A DNA stretch of 64,000 nt, taken from an uncultured Roseburia sp. (GTDB taxonomy: Bacteria; Bacillota_A; Clostridia; Lachnospirales; Lachnospiraceae). Each line of letters opens with the position of its first letter. Within the stretch, counting starts at the first letter, position 1. The notes beneath the pieces were generated by a model. The model ran no database searches, had not been told where the DNA came from, and worked only from the letters and a program-made list of their open reading frames with translations. Shown one piece after another: positions 8,132-17,269 of the stretch. The DNA lies in assembly GCA_900557275.1 (NCBI GenBank), contig USRX01000005.1, positions 61,470 to 125,469 on the forward strand. The letters are read 5' to 3'. A program made the translations under genes and the position numbers.

Positions 8132-8197
8132 ATAAAAACAGTCTGCGCTAAAACAACAGATTTTTCTGTCCTATTAGTGCGGACTGTTTTTATTTTT
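8132..8197. terminator. Intrinsic terminator between the recombinase gene and minE
   Basis: AACAGTCTGCGCTAA pairs with TTAGTGCGGACTGTT (two G-U pairs) and is followed by TTTTATTTTT on the plus strand. It directly follows the recombinase stop codon. A-runs on the other side let it also stop minCDE transcripts. Confidence 0.75.
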
Positions 8198-8323
8198 CTA
8201 TATTCTATTGTAATTTTATACAAATAATCATTCCACCGCTTTCGCCTGACAGCAGAATATGCTATTCATTCTTTCCGATGGAATAACAAGAAATTTCGCC
8301 AGAAAAAGAACTTTTACGACTCA

Positions 8324-8605
8324 CTATTTTTTATCTGGAGAATGTTTCATATCACGAATTGGAATGTTTGCATACAGTGCCGGAACATTTCCGTTTCCAC
8401 CCTCAGACTCGGTCTGTGTAATCTGAATATCCAGACCCTCTGCATCAATTTCCATATATTTGGAAATTACCTGAATGATATCATTTTTGATCATTTCCAT
8501 GACATCCGGTGAACAGTTTGCCCTGTCAGAGACAAGGAGCAGTTTCAAACGATCTTTTGCTACATCCCCTGAACTTTTTTTCCTGAAAAAATCCATAAAT
8601 CCCAT
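8324..8605 (-). CDS. minE: Cell division topological specificity factor MinE (copy 1)
   Basis: A 93-residue MinE that stimulates MinD ATPase and drives pole-to-pole Min oscillation. It has the N-terminal membrane-targeting MGFMDFF, the anti-MinCD helix SGDVAKDRLKLLLVSDRA at about 12-29, and the C-terminal topological specificity domain (VMEMIKNDIIQVISKYMEID). Third gene of minC-minD-minE, 13 bases after minD. A second minE lies at 20619-20891. Confidence 0.93.
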   Translation of the reverse strand: MGFMDFFRKKSSGDVAKDRLKLLLVSDRANCSPDVMEMIKNDIIQVISKYMEIDAEGLDIQITQTESEGGNGNVPALYANIPIRDMKHSPDKK

Positions 8606-8618
8606 AGTAAAGACCTCC

Positions 8619-9410
8619 CTAGTTCTTTCCGAAGAATTTCTTCAGTTTATCAAACATACCCTGTTTTTCTTCCAGATTTAAAAACTCTACCTCTTCTCCA
8701 AGAATACGTTTACAGATATTGGTGTAAGCCTGGCCTGCAAGGCAGGAAGAACCAACCAATGGCTCACCCTGGTTTGTAGAGATAACGATATGCTCATCGT
8801 CCGGAACTGCACCGATCAGCGGAATAGCAAGAATCTCGCATACATCTTTCACAGACATCATATCACCACGTTTTACCATATCCATACGGAGACGGTTTAC
8901 AACAAGATGAATATTTTTCAGCTCATTCGCTTCCAGAAGACCAACGATACGGTCTGCATCACGAATTGCAGATACCTCTGGTGTTGTCACAACAATTGCG
9001 CGATCAGCGCCGGCAATGGCATTTTTGAATCCCTGTTCGATACCAGCCGGACAATCCAGCAGAATATAGTCAAACTCTTCCCGCAGCTCATCGGTCAGCT
9101 TCTTCATCTGTTCCGGAGTAACTGCCGTTTTATCTCTTGTCTGAGCAGAGGGAAGCAGATACAGATCCGGATATTTTTTATCTTTGATGAGTGCCTGTTT
9201 TACGCGGCAGTTTCCTTCAATAACATCTACCAGGTTATAAACGATACGATTTTCCAGTCCCATGACAACATCCAGGTTTCTTAAACCTATATCAGTATCG
9301 ATCAATACTACTTTCTTATTCATCTGTGCAAGTCCGGTACCTACATTTGCTGTTGTTGTTGTCTTACCAACGCCACCCTTACCGGATGTGATTACGATTA
9401 CTTCACTCAT
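8619..9410 (-). CDS. minD: Septum site-determining ATPase MinD (copy 1)
   Basis: A 263-residue MinD/ParA-family ATPase that binds the membrane with ATP, recruits MinC and is released by MinE. It carries the deviant Walker A GKGGVGKTTTTANVG at 10-24, switch I LIDTDIGLRNLD and Walker B YILLDCPAGIE. The C-terminal amphipathic membrane-targeting helix is EKQGMFDKLKKFFGKN. It lies 39 bases after minC. Compared with the second MinD (20903-21691), residues 1 to about 225 are nearly the same while the membrane helix differs strongly. Confidence 0.96.
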   Translation of the reverse strand: MSEVIVITSGKGGVGKTTTTANVGTGLAQMNKKVVLIDTDIGLRNLDVVMGLENRIVYNLVDVIEGNCRVKQALIKDKKYPDLYLLPSAQTRDKTAVTPEQMKKLTDELREEFDYILLDCPAGIEQGFKNAIAGADRAIVVTTPEVSAIRDADRIVGLLEANELKNIHLVVNRLRMDMVKRGDMMSVKDVCEILAIPLIGAVPDDEHIVISTNQGEPLVGSSCLAGQAYTNICKRILGEEVEFLNLEEKQGMFDKLKKFFGKN

Positions 9411-9449
9411 TTTGTATCCTCCGTATCTATTTTAATAGCTTTCGTAATA

Positions 9450-10178
9450 TTATATATGATTTAGAATATCACGAGTCATAGACTCGATATAGATATTTCC
9501 ATCTTTTGCCATAGCGATCTGTGGTTCAGTATCTACCGTTTTCTTCGCTTTTCGACGAGATTTCTTGTTTTTCTTTACTTTGTCCGGGCTTTTCGCTAAT
9601 ATATCTCCTATCTGAATCTGGATCGGATCCATCTCGAGAGCAACGATAAAACATCCTGTATCGCCTGCTGCTCCTGCACAGGCATTTCCTTTTAACGCCC
9701 CAAGGATCAGCACATTTCCCTGAGAAATAACCTGAGCACCCGGATTCACATCTCCGATAACAACAATACTGGATGTGCTTTCCAGAACCTGACCGGAGCG
9801 GAGTGTTCCCCGATAAAATTCCCCTCCACCGTTTGCGATAACAGATTCGGCATATACAGGCTGCTCCGAAGCGGTATTACTTGCCGTAAATGCTTCTATC
9901 TGCTGTCGGATAAACTCTGCATGTTCCTCATTATTATCTACGATACAGAGAATCGTAATACTGGTATTCCTCGTAATCGTATCTATGATTCGTTGTTCTT
10001 CCTCATCTGTCAGTTCCCGACCGGCAAAGGAAATCGCCATTTTAGCATTTTTAAAAAACTTTTCCGAATCCAGGAACTTAACTTTCACTGCATCCAGAAG
10101 CTCATCAAAAGAAAGCTCCGGATCCAGTATCAGATTAATGCCGTATTTATTGCTTTTAATGATGACTGGCTGTATCAT
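9450..10178 (-). CDS. minC: Septum site-determining protein MinC
   Basis: A 242-residue FtsZ assembly inhibitor. The N-terminal domain begins VIIKSNKYGINLILDPELSFDELL, and the C-terminal beta-helix domain (about 115-205) contains the MinD-binding motif RGTLRSGQVLESTSSIVVIGDVNPGA followed by VLILGALKGNACAG. A basic linker (KVKKNKKSRRKAKK) precedes the C-terminus. First gene of the complete minCDE operon, with GGAGG before ATG 10178. This is the only intact minC in the window, so it may serve both MinD copies. Confidence 0.94.
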   Translation of the reverse strand: MIQPVIIKSNKYGINLILDPELSFDELLDAVKVKFLDSEKFFKNAKMAISFAGRELTDEEEQRIIDTITRNTSITILCIVDNNEEHAEFIRQQIEAFTASNTASEQPVYAESVIANGGGEFYRGTLRSGQVLESTSSIVVIGDVNPGAQVISQGNVLILGALKGNACAGAAGDTGCFIVALEMDPIQIQIGDILAKSPDKVKKNKKSRRKAKKTVDTEPQIAMAKDGNIYIESMTRDILNHI

Positions 10179-10223
10179 ATGTATCCTCCAAACATTTTAC
10201 ACTGGTTTTTCAACCAATAATTA

Positions 10224-10251
10224 ATTATACCGTATCTGGAGAAATCTGCAA
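10224..10251 (-). promoter_or_regulatory. Promoter of minCDE
   Basis: Minus-strand TTGCAG (10251-10246), a 16-base spacer and a perfect TATAAT (10229-10224), about 45 bases upstream of the minC start. Confidence 0.65.
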
Positions 10252-10287
10252 TCGTTTTGTTGAAAATTGTTTCAATGATTTCCGGCT

Positions 10288-11232
10288 TTATGGAAGTAAC
10301 TTTCCGGCAGCCTGATAGATTTCATACCATTCCGGTCTGGTAAGAGCTATTTCTGAACCTGCACATGCATCTTTGATTCTCTGCGGGTTCATTGTGCCAA
10401 GAATTACCTGCATATCAGCCGGATGTCTTGTGATCCATGCAACAGCGATTGCAGTATTTGTCACACCATATTTTGCAGCGATTCGATCCATTACGGCATT
10501 TAACTTTGCATAATGCTCAGTATCTCCAAGGAACGGCCCTTCAAAGTGCCCTTGCTGGAACGGAGACCATGCCTGAATCGTCATGTCATGCAAACGGGAA
10601 TATTCCAGAATGGAACCCGTTCGTTCTACGGACTGTCCAATGTTCATATTTACCGCTAATCCGGTGTCAATCATTGGACACTGTACCACACTGAGCTGCA
10701 TCTGATTGACTTCCAGTTTAAATGGCACATATTTCTGTAAAAGCTCTATCTGCATGGCATTCTGATTGGACACGCCAAAATGTCTTACTTTTCCATCCTG
10801 ATGCAATTTTTCAAAGGCGGCAGCCACTTCTTCCGGTTCCATCAATGTATCCGGACGATGCAACACCAGGAAATCCAGGTATTCCGTTCCCAGACGTTTT
10901 AAAATGCCCTCAGCAGCCTCAAGAATATGTTCTTTTGAAAAATCATAATAATCCGTCTCGCCTTTTCCAATGCCACATTTGCTCTGCACATAGATTTTTT
11001 CCCGGACAGATGCATCGGACAGGTGGATTGCCTTACCGAAAATGCTTTCGCATTCCCCACGGGCCTCTGCACGTCCATATACATCGGCATGGTCAAAAAA
11101 GTTAATACCGGATTCCAACGCTGCCTGTACAACAGGTTCTGCTTCCGCAACAGTCTTTCCTTTCAGACGCATACACCCCATGACAACATTGGATGCTTTG
11201 ATTCCTGATTTTCCCACTTCAATATACTTCAT
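10288..11232 (-). CDS. Aldo/keto reductase (YdhF-like)
   Basis: A 314-residue NAD(P)H-dependent oxidoreductase with a TIM-barrel fold. The catalytic tetrad is visible: Asp and Tyr in FFDHADVYG near 45, Lys in VQSKCGIG near 79 and His in FLVLHRPDTLMEP near 120. The NADPH-binding C-terminal part contains AWSPFQQGHF and QVILGTMNPQRIKDA. The sequence type is that of E. coli YdhF. The start at 11232 has GGAGAGG; an upstream ATG adding 14 residues lacks support. The substrate is unknown. It lies just upstream of minCDE but the min promoter separates them. Confidence 0.88.
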   Translation of the reverse strand: MKYIEVGKSGIKASNVVMGCMRLKGKTVAEAEPVVQAALESGINFFDHADVYGRAEARGECESIFGKAIHLSDASVREKIYVQSKCGIGKGETDYYDFSKEHILEAAEGILKRLGTEYLDFLVLHRPDTLMEPEEVAAAFEKLHQDGKVRHFGVSNQNAMQIELLQKYVPFKLEVNQMQLSVVQCPMIDTGLAVNMNIGQSVERTGSILEYSRLHDMTIQAWSPFQQGHFEGPFLGDTEHYAKLNAVMDRIAAKYGVTNTAIAVAWITRHPADMQVILGTMNPQRIKDACAGSEIALTRPEWYEIYQAAGKLLP

Positions 11233-11295
11233 AATATTCCTCTCCTTCTCCGTTAGTTTTTCATATACAGGCAATCCTGCTAACCTGTTTTTAAT

Positions 11296-11444
11296 TTACA
11301 ATTCGTATCCCTTATAATCTGTATAAAATAATCTTTCTTGTTGTGCAAACAATAAAAATAATCGACGTACTAAGACAAGCCCTTTAAATAAACGATTTTT
11401 AGCATTCACACTAATGCCCATGCCGTAGCCTTCAGCTGACGGCA
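11296..11444 (-). other. Possible 49-codon ORF overlapping the dispersed repeat
   Basis: From ATG near 11444 a frame of 49 codons runs leftward, beginning MPSAEGYGMGISVNAKNRLF and ending TDYKGYEL. No clear Shine-Dalgarno site precedes it. Its first 14 codons are the repeat shared with 3162-3208, so it may be a relic rather than a gene. Confidence 0.25.
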
Positions 11445-11460
11445 TAAATAGCTATGAAAA
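11407..11460. repeat. Dispersed intergenic repeat, copy 2
   Basis: Second copy of the element at 3162-3208. Here TGCCGT (11421-11426) and ACGGCA (11439-11444) form an inverted repeat. It starts 10 bases downstream of the rluD stop codon. Confidence 0.5.
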
Positions 11461-11469
11461 AGTAATTGG

Positions 11470-12471
11470 TTATTGCATGTTCCGAAATTTTTTCAACAAC
11501 TCAACAAAATATTCCGGTAACGGTGCCTCATACTCTATATATTCCTGCGTTGTCGGATGTATAAAACCAATCGTTTTTGCATGCAGCGTCTGCCCGATCA
11601 AACCCTTGACCAGCTGCTTTTCCGGACCATAAACGGTATCTCCCAACAGTGGATGTGACAGACTTGCCATATGGACACGAATCTGATGTGTCCGGCCGGT
11701 CTCCAGTTTAAATTCCATATAAGTATATTTTCCAAAGCGTTCCAGTACGCGAAAATGGGTAACCGCATGTTTACCTGTTCCCGGATTGGATACTGCCATT
11801 TTTTTCCTGTTTGTCGGATGACGGGCAATCCAGGTATCTACCGTTCCCGTATCCTCCTTTACATTGCCCAGTACAATCGCATGATAGATCCGGTTTACCG
11901 AATGTGCTTTAATCTGTTCTGCGATGCAGGTATGCGCCTGATCATTTTTGCATACAATCAGAGATCCCGTCGTATCCTTGTCGATTCGATGCACGATTCC
12001 CGGCCGGATCTCCCCATTGATCCCCGAAAGACTGTCTTTGCAATGATACATGATCGCATTGACCAGCGTTCCACTGTAATGTCCTGCGGAAGGATGCACG
12101 ACCATTCCTTTTGGCTTATTTACCACCAGCACATCTTCATCTTCATATAATACGTCCAGAGGAATATCTTCCGGCAGAATGTCCACAGAACGCGCCGCAG
12201 GAATTTCGACCGTAACCATATCTCCCATCACAACAGTATGACTGTTCTTACTGACGGGCTGGTCATTTACGGTTACCTTTTTCTCCTTAATCAGCTTCTG
12301 GAAAAAACTTCGGGACTGTCCTTCATAGATTACCGCAAGAAATTTATCCAACCGAAGCTGATCATATTCTTCCGTTACCTCGAATTCCTGTCGCTGTTCA
12401 CTTTCTGGATTATCATCTGGATTTTTCACTTTCATGACATTAGCTGTACGATACTCCTGTTCTGTTCCCAT
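11470..12471 (-). CDS. rluD: RluD-family 23S rRNA pseudouridine synthase
   Basis: A 333-residue RluA/RluD-type enzyme that isomerises uridines in 23S rRNA. An S4 RNA-binding domain (about 38-85, LRLDKFLAVIYEGQSRSFFQKLI) precedes the catalytic domain (about 108-300). The catalytic Asp164 is in VHRIDKDTTGSL, and GRTHQIRVHMASLSHPLLGD near 258-278 is the family motif. In Firmicutes this gene typically follows lspA, as here. The start ATG 12471 has a moderate GAGG; ATG at codon 13 is an alternative. Exact target positions in rRNA are inferred. Confidence 0.92.
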   Translation of the reverse strand: MGTEQEYRTANVMKVKNPDDNPESEQRQEFEVTEEYDQLRLDKFLAVIYEGQSRSFFQKLIKEKKVTVNDQPVSKNSHTVVMGDMVTVEIPAARSVDILPEDIPLDVLYEDEDVLVVNKPKGMVVHPSAGHYSGTLVNAIMYHCKDSLSGINGEIRPGIVHRIDKDTTGSLIVCKNDQAHTCIAEQIKAHSVNRIYHAIVLGNVKEDTGTVDTWIARHPTNRKKMAVSNPGTGKHAVTHFRVLERFGKYTYMEFKLETGRTHQIRVHMASLSHPLLGDTVYGPEKQLVKGLIGQTLHAKTIGFIHPTTQEYIEYEAPLPEYFVELLKKFRNMQ

Positions 12472-12668
12472 GTTCTTGTTTTCGCCTCATTTTTTGTTTA
12501 CTTTTAGACCTGTCTTTTTTATTTCTGCTCTACAAGGTATCTATGATTGATATTCCATACAACTGGTAAGAAACCATTCAGAAAAAATTTATACATCTGT
12601 ACCCATCATATTTCTATATTTATTTTGATATAACAAAACAAATATATAGCATTTACCTCTTCTTATTC

Positions 12669-13196
12669 TTATCTCTTGAAGCTCAATGCAGTTTTCAGCT
12701 GCTTCAGATCCTCGTCTTTATAATAGAACAATATAACTATGACCAAAAGGATTGCACCACAGGTCACATAGATATCCGCCACATTAAATATTGGAAAATT
12801 GATTGCCTTTAAATAGAAAAAATCAACCACATATCCCTGTCTGGTACGATCAATAAAATTCCCAAATGCTCCTGCTGCGACCAACACCAGTAACACTCGC
12901 AACGGATAAAACCGTTTGGTTGCCGGAAGCCGAAGGAATACATAAAAAATAACCGCTAATATAGCAATCGTAATGATCACAAACAAAATTTTCTGCCCCT
13001 GAAGGATGCCAAAAGCCGCTCCACGGTTTTCCAGATAAAACAATTCAAACACATTACCAACTAGCACATGTGGCTGCTGATCCTTCAAATTTGCCACAGC
13101 CGCTGTTTTTGTTACCTGATCAATTATGACAAAAACAAAAAAACAAATTACACCAATCACATTGGCAACTGTTTTTTTTGAATTTACTCCATTCAT
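12669..13196 (-). CDS. lspA: Lipoprotein signal peptidase (signal peptidase II)
   Basis: A 175-residue membrane aspartyl protease that cleaves lipidated prolipoproteins at the lipobox Cys. Four membrane segments fall at about 11-29, 68-90, 98-115 and 135-157. The two catalytic aspartates are in GNFIDR (Asp116) and FNVADIYV (Asp141), with LENRGAAFGIL near 55. Lipoproteins within this window that it would process include the sulfotransferase, the DacF-type protein and the DUF3048 protein. GGAGAG precedes ATG 13196. Gene order aroB-lspA-rluD on one strand suggests co-transcription. Confidence 0.95.
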   Translation of the reverse strand: MNGVNSKKTVANVIGVICFFVFVIIDQVTKTAAVANLKDQQPHVLVGNVFELFYLENRGAAFGILQGQKILFVIITIAILAVIFYVFLRLPATKRFYPLRVLLVLVAAGAFGNFIDRTRQGYVVDFFYLKAINFPIFNVADIYVTCGAILLVIVILFYYKDEDLKQLKTALSFKR

Positions 13197-13321
13197 ACGA
13201 TACTCTCCAATTTCCTTTTATTTCCGTTTACATACGTCTGTCCTGTCTGTTTAAAAATTTCAAACGTACTTTTATATTTCTTGCTGTTTTCTTAAAGATA
13301 GATCTCTGTCTGTATATACCG

Positions 13322-14413
13322 TTATTCTGCAATAAATTCAATTACCTGCAGCATTTCCTCATCCGATACTGTTTTATCAATAAAAGCCGAACCAATCTCT
13401 TTTAAAAGGATAAACTTTACTTTTCCGGACTCCATCTTTTTATCCAGCTTCGTCGTTTCCAAAACTTCCTGCGTAGATGTAATTTTTGCTTTTACCGGTA
13501 AATGGAATGCCTGTAAGGTTCTCAAAATATAATCTCTGTCTGACGGTGTGATTTTTCCACGTCTACAGGAAAGTTCACTGGCAGCCGCCACTCCAACTGC
13601 AACACAGAAACCATGGATCAGCTGAAAATCGGACAGTTTTTCTACAGCATGACCAATTGTATGACCAAAATTCAGCAGTGCGCGTTCTCCTTTTTCCTTT
13701 GGATCATGCTCAACAACATCCTGTTTGATCCTGCAGCTCCGATAGATCATCTCTTCCAGCACATCCGCTTCTTTGTTCATGATCGCTTCATGATTTTTCT
13801 CCATCCAGTGAAAATATTCAGCATCCTTGATCAGACCATGTTTTAATATTTCTCCCAGGCCAGCATAAAAATGTTCCTGTGGAAGATCATGCAGCGTATG
13901 CAAATTCATATAAACAAGTTTAGGCTGATAAAATGCTCCAACCATATTTTTGTACTGACGGAAATCTACACCTGTCTTTCCACCAATACTGCTGTCAACC
14001 TGTGACAAAAGAGAGGTCGGAATCTGAATAAAATCAATTCCCCGGAGATATGTTGCAGCTGCAAACCCACACATGTCTCCAGTCACACCGCCACCAAGCG
14101 CTGCAAGCATATCTTTTCGATCAAATTTTTCTTCTATCAGTTTCTGATAGATCTCATTGATCGTATCTACATTTTTATGGGCTTCTCCAGCCGGAAACAC
14201 ATAAGAAACAACCGTATCAAAACATTTCTCCAGTTCCATTGTTACTTCTTCGAGATATAAAGCTGCCGTATTGGTATCTGCAATGATACACACTTTCTGT
14301 TGTTTTTGAACTCCCAGTTCATTTACTTTTGCCGCCAATGTACGAAAATCATGCTCCAACACAATCTTATAACATGGTTTTTCCTCATAATTTACTACTA
14401 TTTCTTTACTCAT
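13322..14413 (-). CDS. aroB: 3-dehydroquinate synthase
   Basis: A 363-residue NAD+- and metal-dependent enzyme that makes 3-dehydroquinate from DAHP, the second step of the shikimate pathway. The NAD-binding loop is LAALGGGVTGDMCGFAAATYLRG near 104-126, then PTSLLSQVDSSIGGKTGVD near 134-152. The metal ligands are Glu in GLGEILKHG near 185 and His in LNFGHTIGHAVE near 250. Length is typical. The rest of the aro pathway is not in this window. Confidence 0.96.
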   Translation of the reverse strand: MSKEIVVNYEEKPCYKIVLEHDFRTLAAKVNELGVQKQQKVCIIADTNTAALYLEEVTMELEKCFDTVVSYVFPAGEAHKNVDTINEIYQKLIEEKFDRKDMLAALGGGVTGDMCGFAAATYLRGIDFIQIPTSLLSQVDSSIGGKTGVDFRQYKNMVGAFYQPKLVYMNLHTLHDLPQEHFYAGLGEILKHGLIKDAEYFHWMEKNHEAIMNKEADVLEEMIYRSCRIKQDVVEHDPKEKGERALLNFGHTIGHAVEKLSDFQLIHGFCVAVGVAAASELSCRRGKITPSDRDYILRTLQAFHLPVKAKITSTQEVLETTKLDKKMESGKVKFILLKEIGSAFIDKTVSDEEMLQVIEFIAE

Positions 14414-14434
14414 CTATGATCTCCTGTTCTTTTT

Positions 14435-14486
14435 AGATAAAAAAAGTGTCTCTCATTCTGGAATTTTCACAGTATGAGAAACACTT
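14435..14486 (-). terminator. Intrinsic terminator after sepF
   Basis: Thirteen-base arms (14444-14456 and 14474-14486) with one G-U pair, followed on the minus strand by seven T. It separates sepF from aroB, whose start is only about 25 bases further on, so aroB may depend on read-through or on a promoter overlapping the stem. Confidence 0.85.
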
Positions 14487-14524
14487 CATAGGAAGGCTGT
14501 TTCAACCGTTCCCCAATTTGTTAT

Positions 14525-15076
14525 TTAAATATCTGTCTGAATAGAAGAAACATCAAATGCATCCATGATATTCTGGAAATCCCCTGAAATATCTACAGAA
14601 GCAGGTGTTACAATAAAGATATATGTAGAAATCTTCTGCAGATTTCCATCAATCGCAAAACAGGAACCAGAGGTAAAGTCAATAATTCTCTGTGCAACAT
14701 CAAGGTCTAATCCCTCCAGATTTAAAACTACAGTTCGGTTATTTAAAAGAGTTTCTGTAATCTCTCTGGCATCTTCTACACTTGCAGGTTTAATAACACA
14801 TACTTCCATCGGAACATTTCCTCCCTGAGATTTTTTAACTGCACGCATCGGTGTAACTTTCTGTGAATTCTTCGCCTGATTGCGCTCTCTTGCAGACTGA
14901 CGTTTTTCAAATACCGTCTCTTCTTGCAGTTCTTCTTTACGAAATCCTCTTCTGCGTACAGGAGGTTCATATTCATCCTCATCTTCATCATCTAAATATT
15001 CATCATTATAGAATTCATCCTCATCTTCATCTGAATTCAATCGCATTGCATTTAACATTTTATCAAAAAAAGCCAT
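14525..15076 (-). CDS. sepF: Cell division protein SepF
   Basis: A 183-residue SepF that bundles FtsZ filaments and ties the Z-ring to the membrane. The N-terminal amphipathic membrane anchor is MAFFDKMLNAMRLN, followed by a very acidic linker (about 15-40, DEDEDEFYNDEYLDDEDEDEY) and the SepF core (about 92-180) with VCVIKPASVEDAREI, NNRTVVLNLEGLD and IDFTSGSCFAIDG. The start at 15076 has GGAG about 10 bases upstream, 13 bases past the yggS stop. The longer frame to 15121 would overlap yggS. Confidence 0.94.
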   Translation of the reverse strand: MAFFDKMLNAMRLNSDEDEDEFYNDEYLDDEDEDEYEPPVRRRGFRKEELQEETVFEKRQSARERNQAKNSQKVTPMRAVKKSQGGNVPMEVCVIKPASVEDAREITETLLNNRTVVLNLEGLDLDVAQRIIDFTSGSCFAIDGNLQKISTYIFIVTPASVDISGDFQNIMDAFDVSSIQTDI

Positions 15077-15089
15077 TGTACTGCCGCTC

Positions 15090-15788
15090 CTATCCTTGTG
15101 TATTATACTGTCTTGCACCAAAGATACCCGTTCCTACACGAACCATGGTAGCTCCTTCTTCGATTGCCACCATATAATCTCCGGTCATACCCATGGATAA
15201 AATATCCATAGATACATTATCAATGTTTTTCTGTTTTATGTCAACAGATAATTGATGGATTCCCCTGAAATATTCCCTGTTGTCTTCCGGATCTTCTACA
15301 TATGGAGCGATTGTCATCAGTCCTTTTACATGGATATTCGGAAGTTTTGAGGCAGCGGTAACCAATGCCAATGTTTCTTCCTTTGAAATACCGAATTTTG
15401 TTTCTTCCTGTGCAATATTCACTTCGATCAAAATGTCCGTTTCCACCTGATGTTTCACAGACTGTGCGCTGATCTCCTCCGCCAGACGAAGTGAGTCCAC
15501 AGAATGGATCAGAGCGACCTTTCCCATGAGATATTTTACTTTATTCCGCTGTAAATGACCAATCATGTGCCACTGAATGTCCTTTGGGAGAATCTCTTCT
15601 TTATCCGTCAGTTCCTGTACTTTATTTTCTCCAAAAACGCGGATACCTTCATCATATATTTCCTGTAACATCTCAATCGGTTTTGTCTTACTTACAGCAA
15701 TCAGAGTCACTTCTTTACGATCTCTTCCCGCATTTTTACAAGCATGAGCAATGTTTTCTTCTACCTGTTGTAAATTATCTTTTAACAA
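15090..15788 (-). CDS. yggS: YggS-family pyridoxal phosphate homeostasis protein
   Basis: A 232-residue alanine-racemase-fold, PLP-binding protein without known catalysis, thought to balance PLP and amino-acid pools. The PLP lysine is in LIAVSKTKPIEM near 33, with GENKVQELTDK near 53, WHMIGHLQRNKVKYL near 73 and LSMGMTGDYMVAIEEGATMVRVGTGIFG near 198-226. In Firmicutes it lies directly upstream of sepF (the ylmE-ylmF order), as here. It follows the HlyD-like gene by 14 bases. Confidence 0.94.
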   Translation of the reverse strand: MLKDNLQQVEENIAHACKNAGRDRKEVTLIAVSKTKPIEMLQEIYDEGIRVFGENKVQELTDKEEILPKDIQWHMIGHLQRNKVKYLMGKVALIHSVDSLRLAEEISAQSVKHQVETDILIEVNIAQEETKFGISKEETLALVTAASKLPNIHVKGLMTIAPYVEDPEDNREYFRGIHQLSVDIKQKNIDNVSMDILSMGMTGDYMVAIEEGATMVRVGTGIFGARQYNTQG

Positions 15789-15802
15789 AATGACACCTCC
15801 AT

Positions 15803-17194
15803 TTAATGTATCAGTTCGCCCTCTTTAATATCAGATCCATTTAACGCAATATGGTCATAAAGGGAAAGACCATATTTTGTTCCTGTTTTGAGAATAGAAT
15901 ATTCCTTGTTTTGAGAAACAACATCAATCTGTTTAAAGACTGCGTATCCTTTATTAATATTATAAACACCTTTTAATTTAGCAGATTCCTTGATCGTATA
16001 TTGTTCAGAAGAATCCGGAGCCTGAATAACATCACCTTTTTTCAGCGAACTTTCATCTATATAATAATCCGTTTCTGTCTCATAATACTGCTCTGTAGGA
16101 ATAAATTCTGCGGATGTTTTTCCTTTTTGGGAAGAAACTTTCAGCAACCCGGACGTAGAATTATTACCACCATTTGTAAAATACGTCTTTGGAATTACAA
16201 GAAATTCCTTTTCAATAATAGACGAATTCGGAATCTTTAATCCGGTAGTCGTATCTGTACCTAATTCCAGTTCTATATAACGATCAGATACATAACGAAC
16301 CATGGAACTGTTAAATTTAAGAACAAGATAATCTTTATTATCATATTTTTTTACTTGCACAGATGGGGTTGCACTGGTTCCATCTTTTCGAAACGTTACA
16401 GTAACATAATTTTTGTCTTCGAATTGTTTTGCCGTCTCCTGGTTGACAGGAACCATGACATACCAGTCCTCATTTGTAACAAGTTTGTAGATTGCCTGTC
16501 CATTTGATAATTTCTGATTACTTCCCACACTGTTTTTTGAATAGGAAGAAGGATCAAACATAGCGTTTTCAAAAGAATCCGGCGTCACTTCCTCATATCC
16601 ATCTGTATACAAGGCTACAATACCGTCTCTTGGCGCATTTTGGAAATAAAACGTCTGGTTTTTTACAGCTTCATCCGTCTGACTGCTGAGATTGCTCAGA
16701 GCACTCAGATATAAGGACTCCTGCACCTGGGAATTTACGGCATTTTTTAATGAGTACACATTATAAAAAGACATATCCGAACAATTCCCACTGTATGACT
16801 GAATAACAGTCTGTACATCTTCCAGACTTTCCTTATCCAACTGTGTACCATCTTCTCCAGCCTGACTGATCTGTTCTGCCAGCTTTCCATCCGTATCAAT
16901 AGAACAGATCAGATCATTATTTCCGGCTTTATCTCCTTCTTTTGCATAATAGTTGACCACGCCTGCATGGTCTGTGTAAATAACCTGCTCCGAACGCAGG
17001 ATCAGCCCTGTGTATATACTGGACTGCGCAATCTGTCCTTTTTGTACTTCGTATACTGATATATGTTTCTGTGTTGCATAAGAAATAAGATAGATTGCAA
17101 AATACACAAATATTATCAAAAAAATAATGACGCCCAGATTAAAATTTACCGGTTTTTTATATCTTAAGATTTTTTTCTTTCTCTTTTTAGCCAT
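15803..17194 (-). CDS. HlyD-like membrane-anchored adaptor protein
   Basis: A 463-residue protein with a short basic N-terminus (MAKKRKKKILRYKKPVNF), one membrane segment near 23-43 and an extracytoplasmic part. VQKGQIAQSSIYTGLILRSEQ and VNYYAKEGDKAGNNDLICSIDTDG resemble the paired lipoyl-like half motifs of HlyD/membrane-fusion proteins, with APRDGIVALYTDGYEEV as the second half. No ABC or RND transporter partner is nearby. It occupies the position upstream of yggS-sepF, so a function at the division site is possible but inferred. AAGG lies 9 bases before ATG 17194; an ATG 18 bases earlier is less likely. Confidence 0.7.
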   Translation of the reverse strand: MAKKRKKKILRYKKPVNFNLGVIIFLIIFVYFAIYLISYATQKHISVYEVQKGQIAQSSIYTGLILRSEQVIYTDHAGVVNYYAKEGDKAGNNDLICSIDTDGKLAEQISQAGEDGTQLDKESLEDVQTVIQSYSGNCSDMSFYNVYSLKNAVNSQVQESLYLSALSNLSSQTDEAVKNQTFYFQNAPRDGIVALYTDGYEEVTPDSFENAMFDPSSYSKNSVGSNQKLSNGQAIYKLVTNEDWYVMVPVNQETAKQFEDKNYVTVTFRKDGTSATPSVQVKKYDNKDYLVLKFNSSMVRYVSDRYIELELGTDTTTGLKIPNSSIIEKEFLVIPKTYFTNGGNNSTSGLLKVSSQKGKTSAEFIPTEQYYETETDYYIDESSLKKGDVIQAPDSSEQYTIKESAKLKGVYNINKGYAVFKQIDVVSQNKEYSILKTGTKYGLSLYDHIALNGSDIKEGELIH

Positions 17195-17269
17195 TCTTTT
17201 ATACCTTATCATTTTCTGGAATAAAAAGGAAAACCAGCGGGCATACTGCTAATACAGGAGGGATAACCT

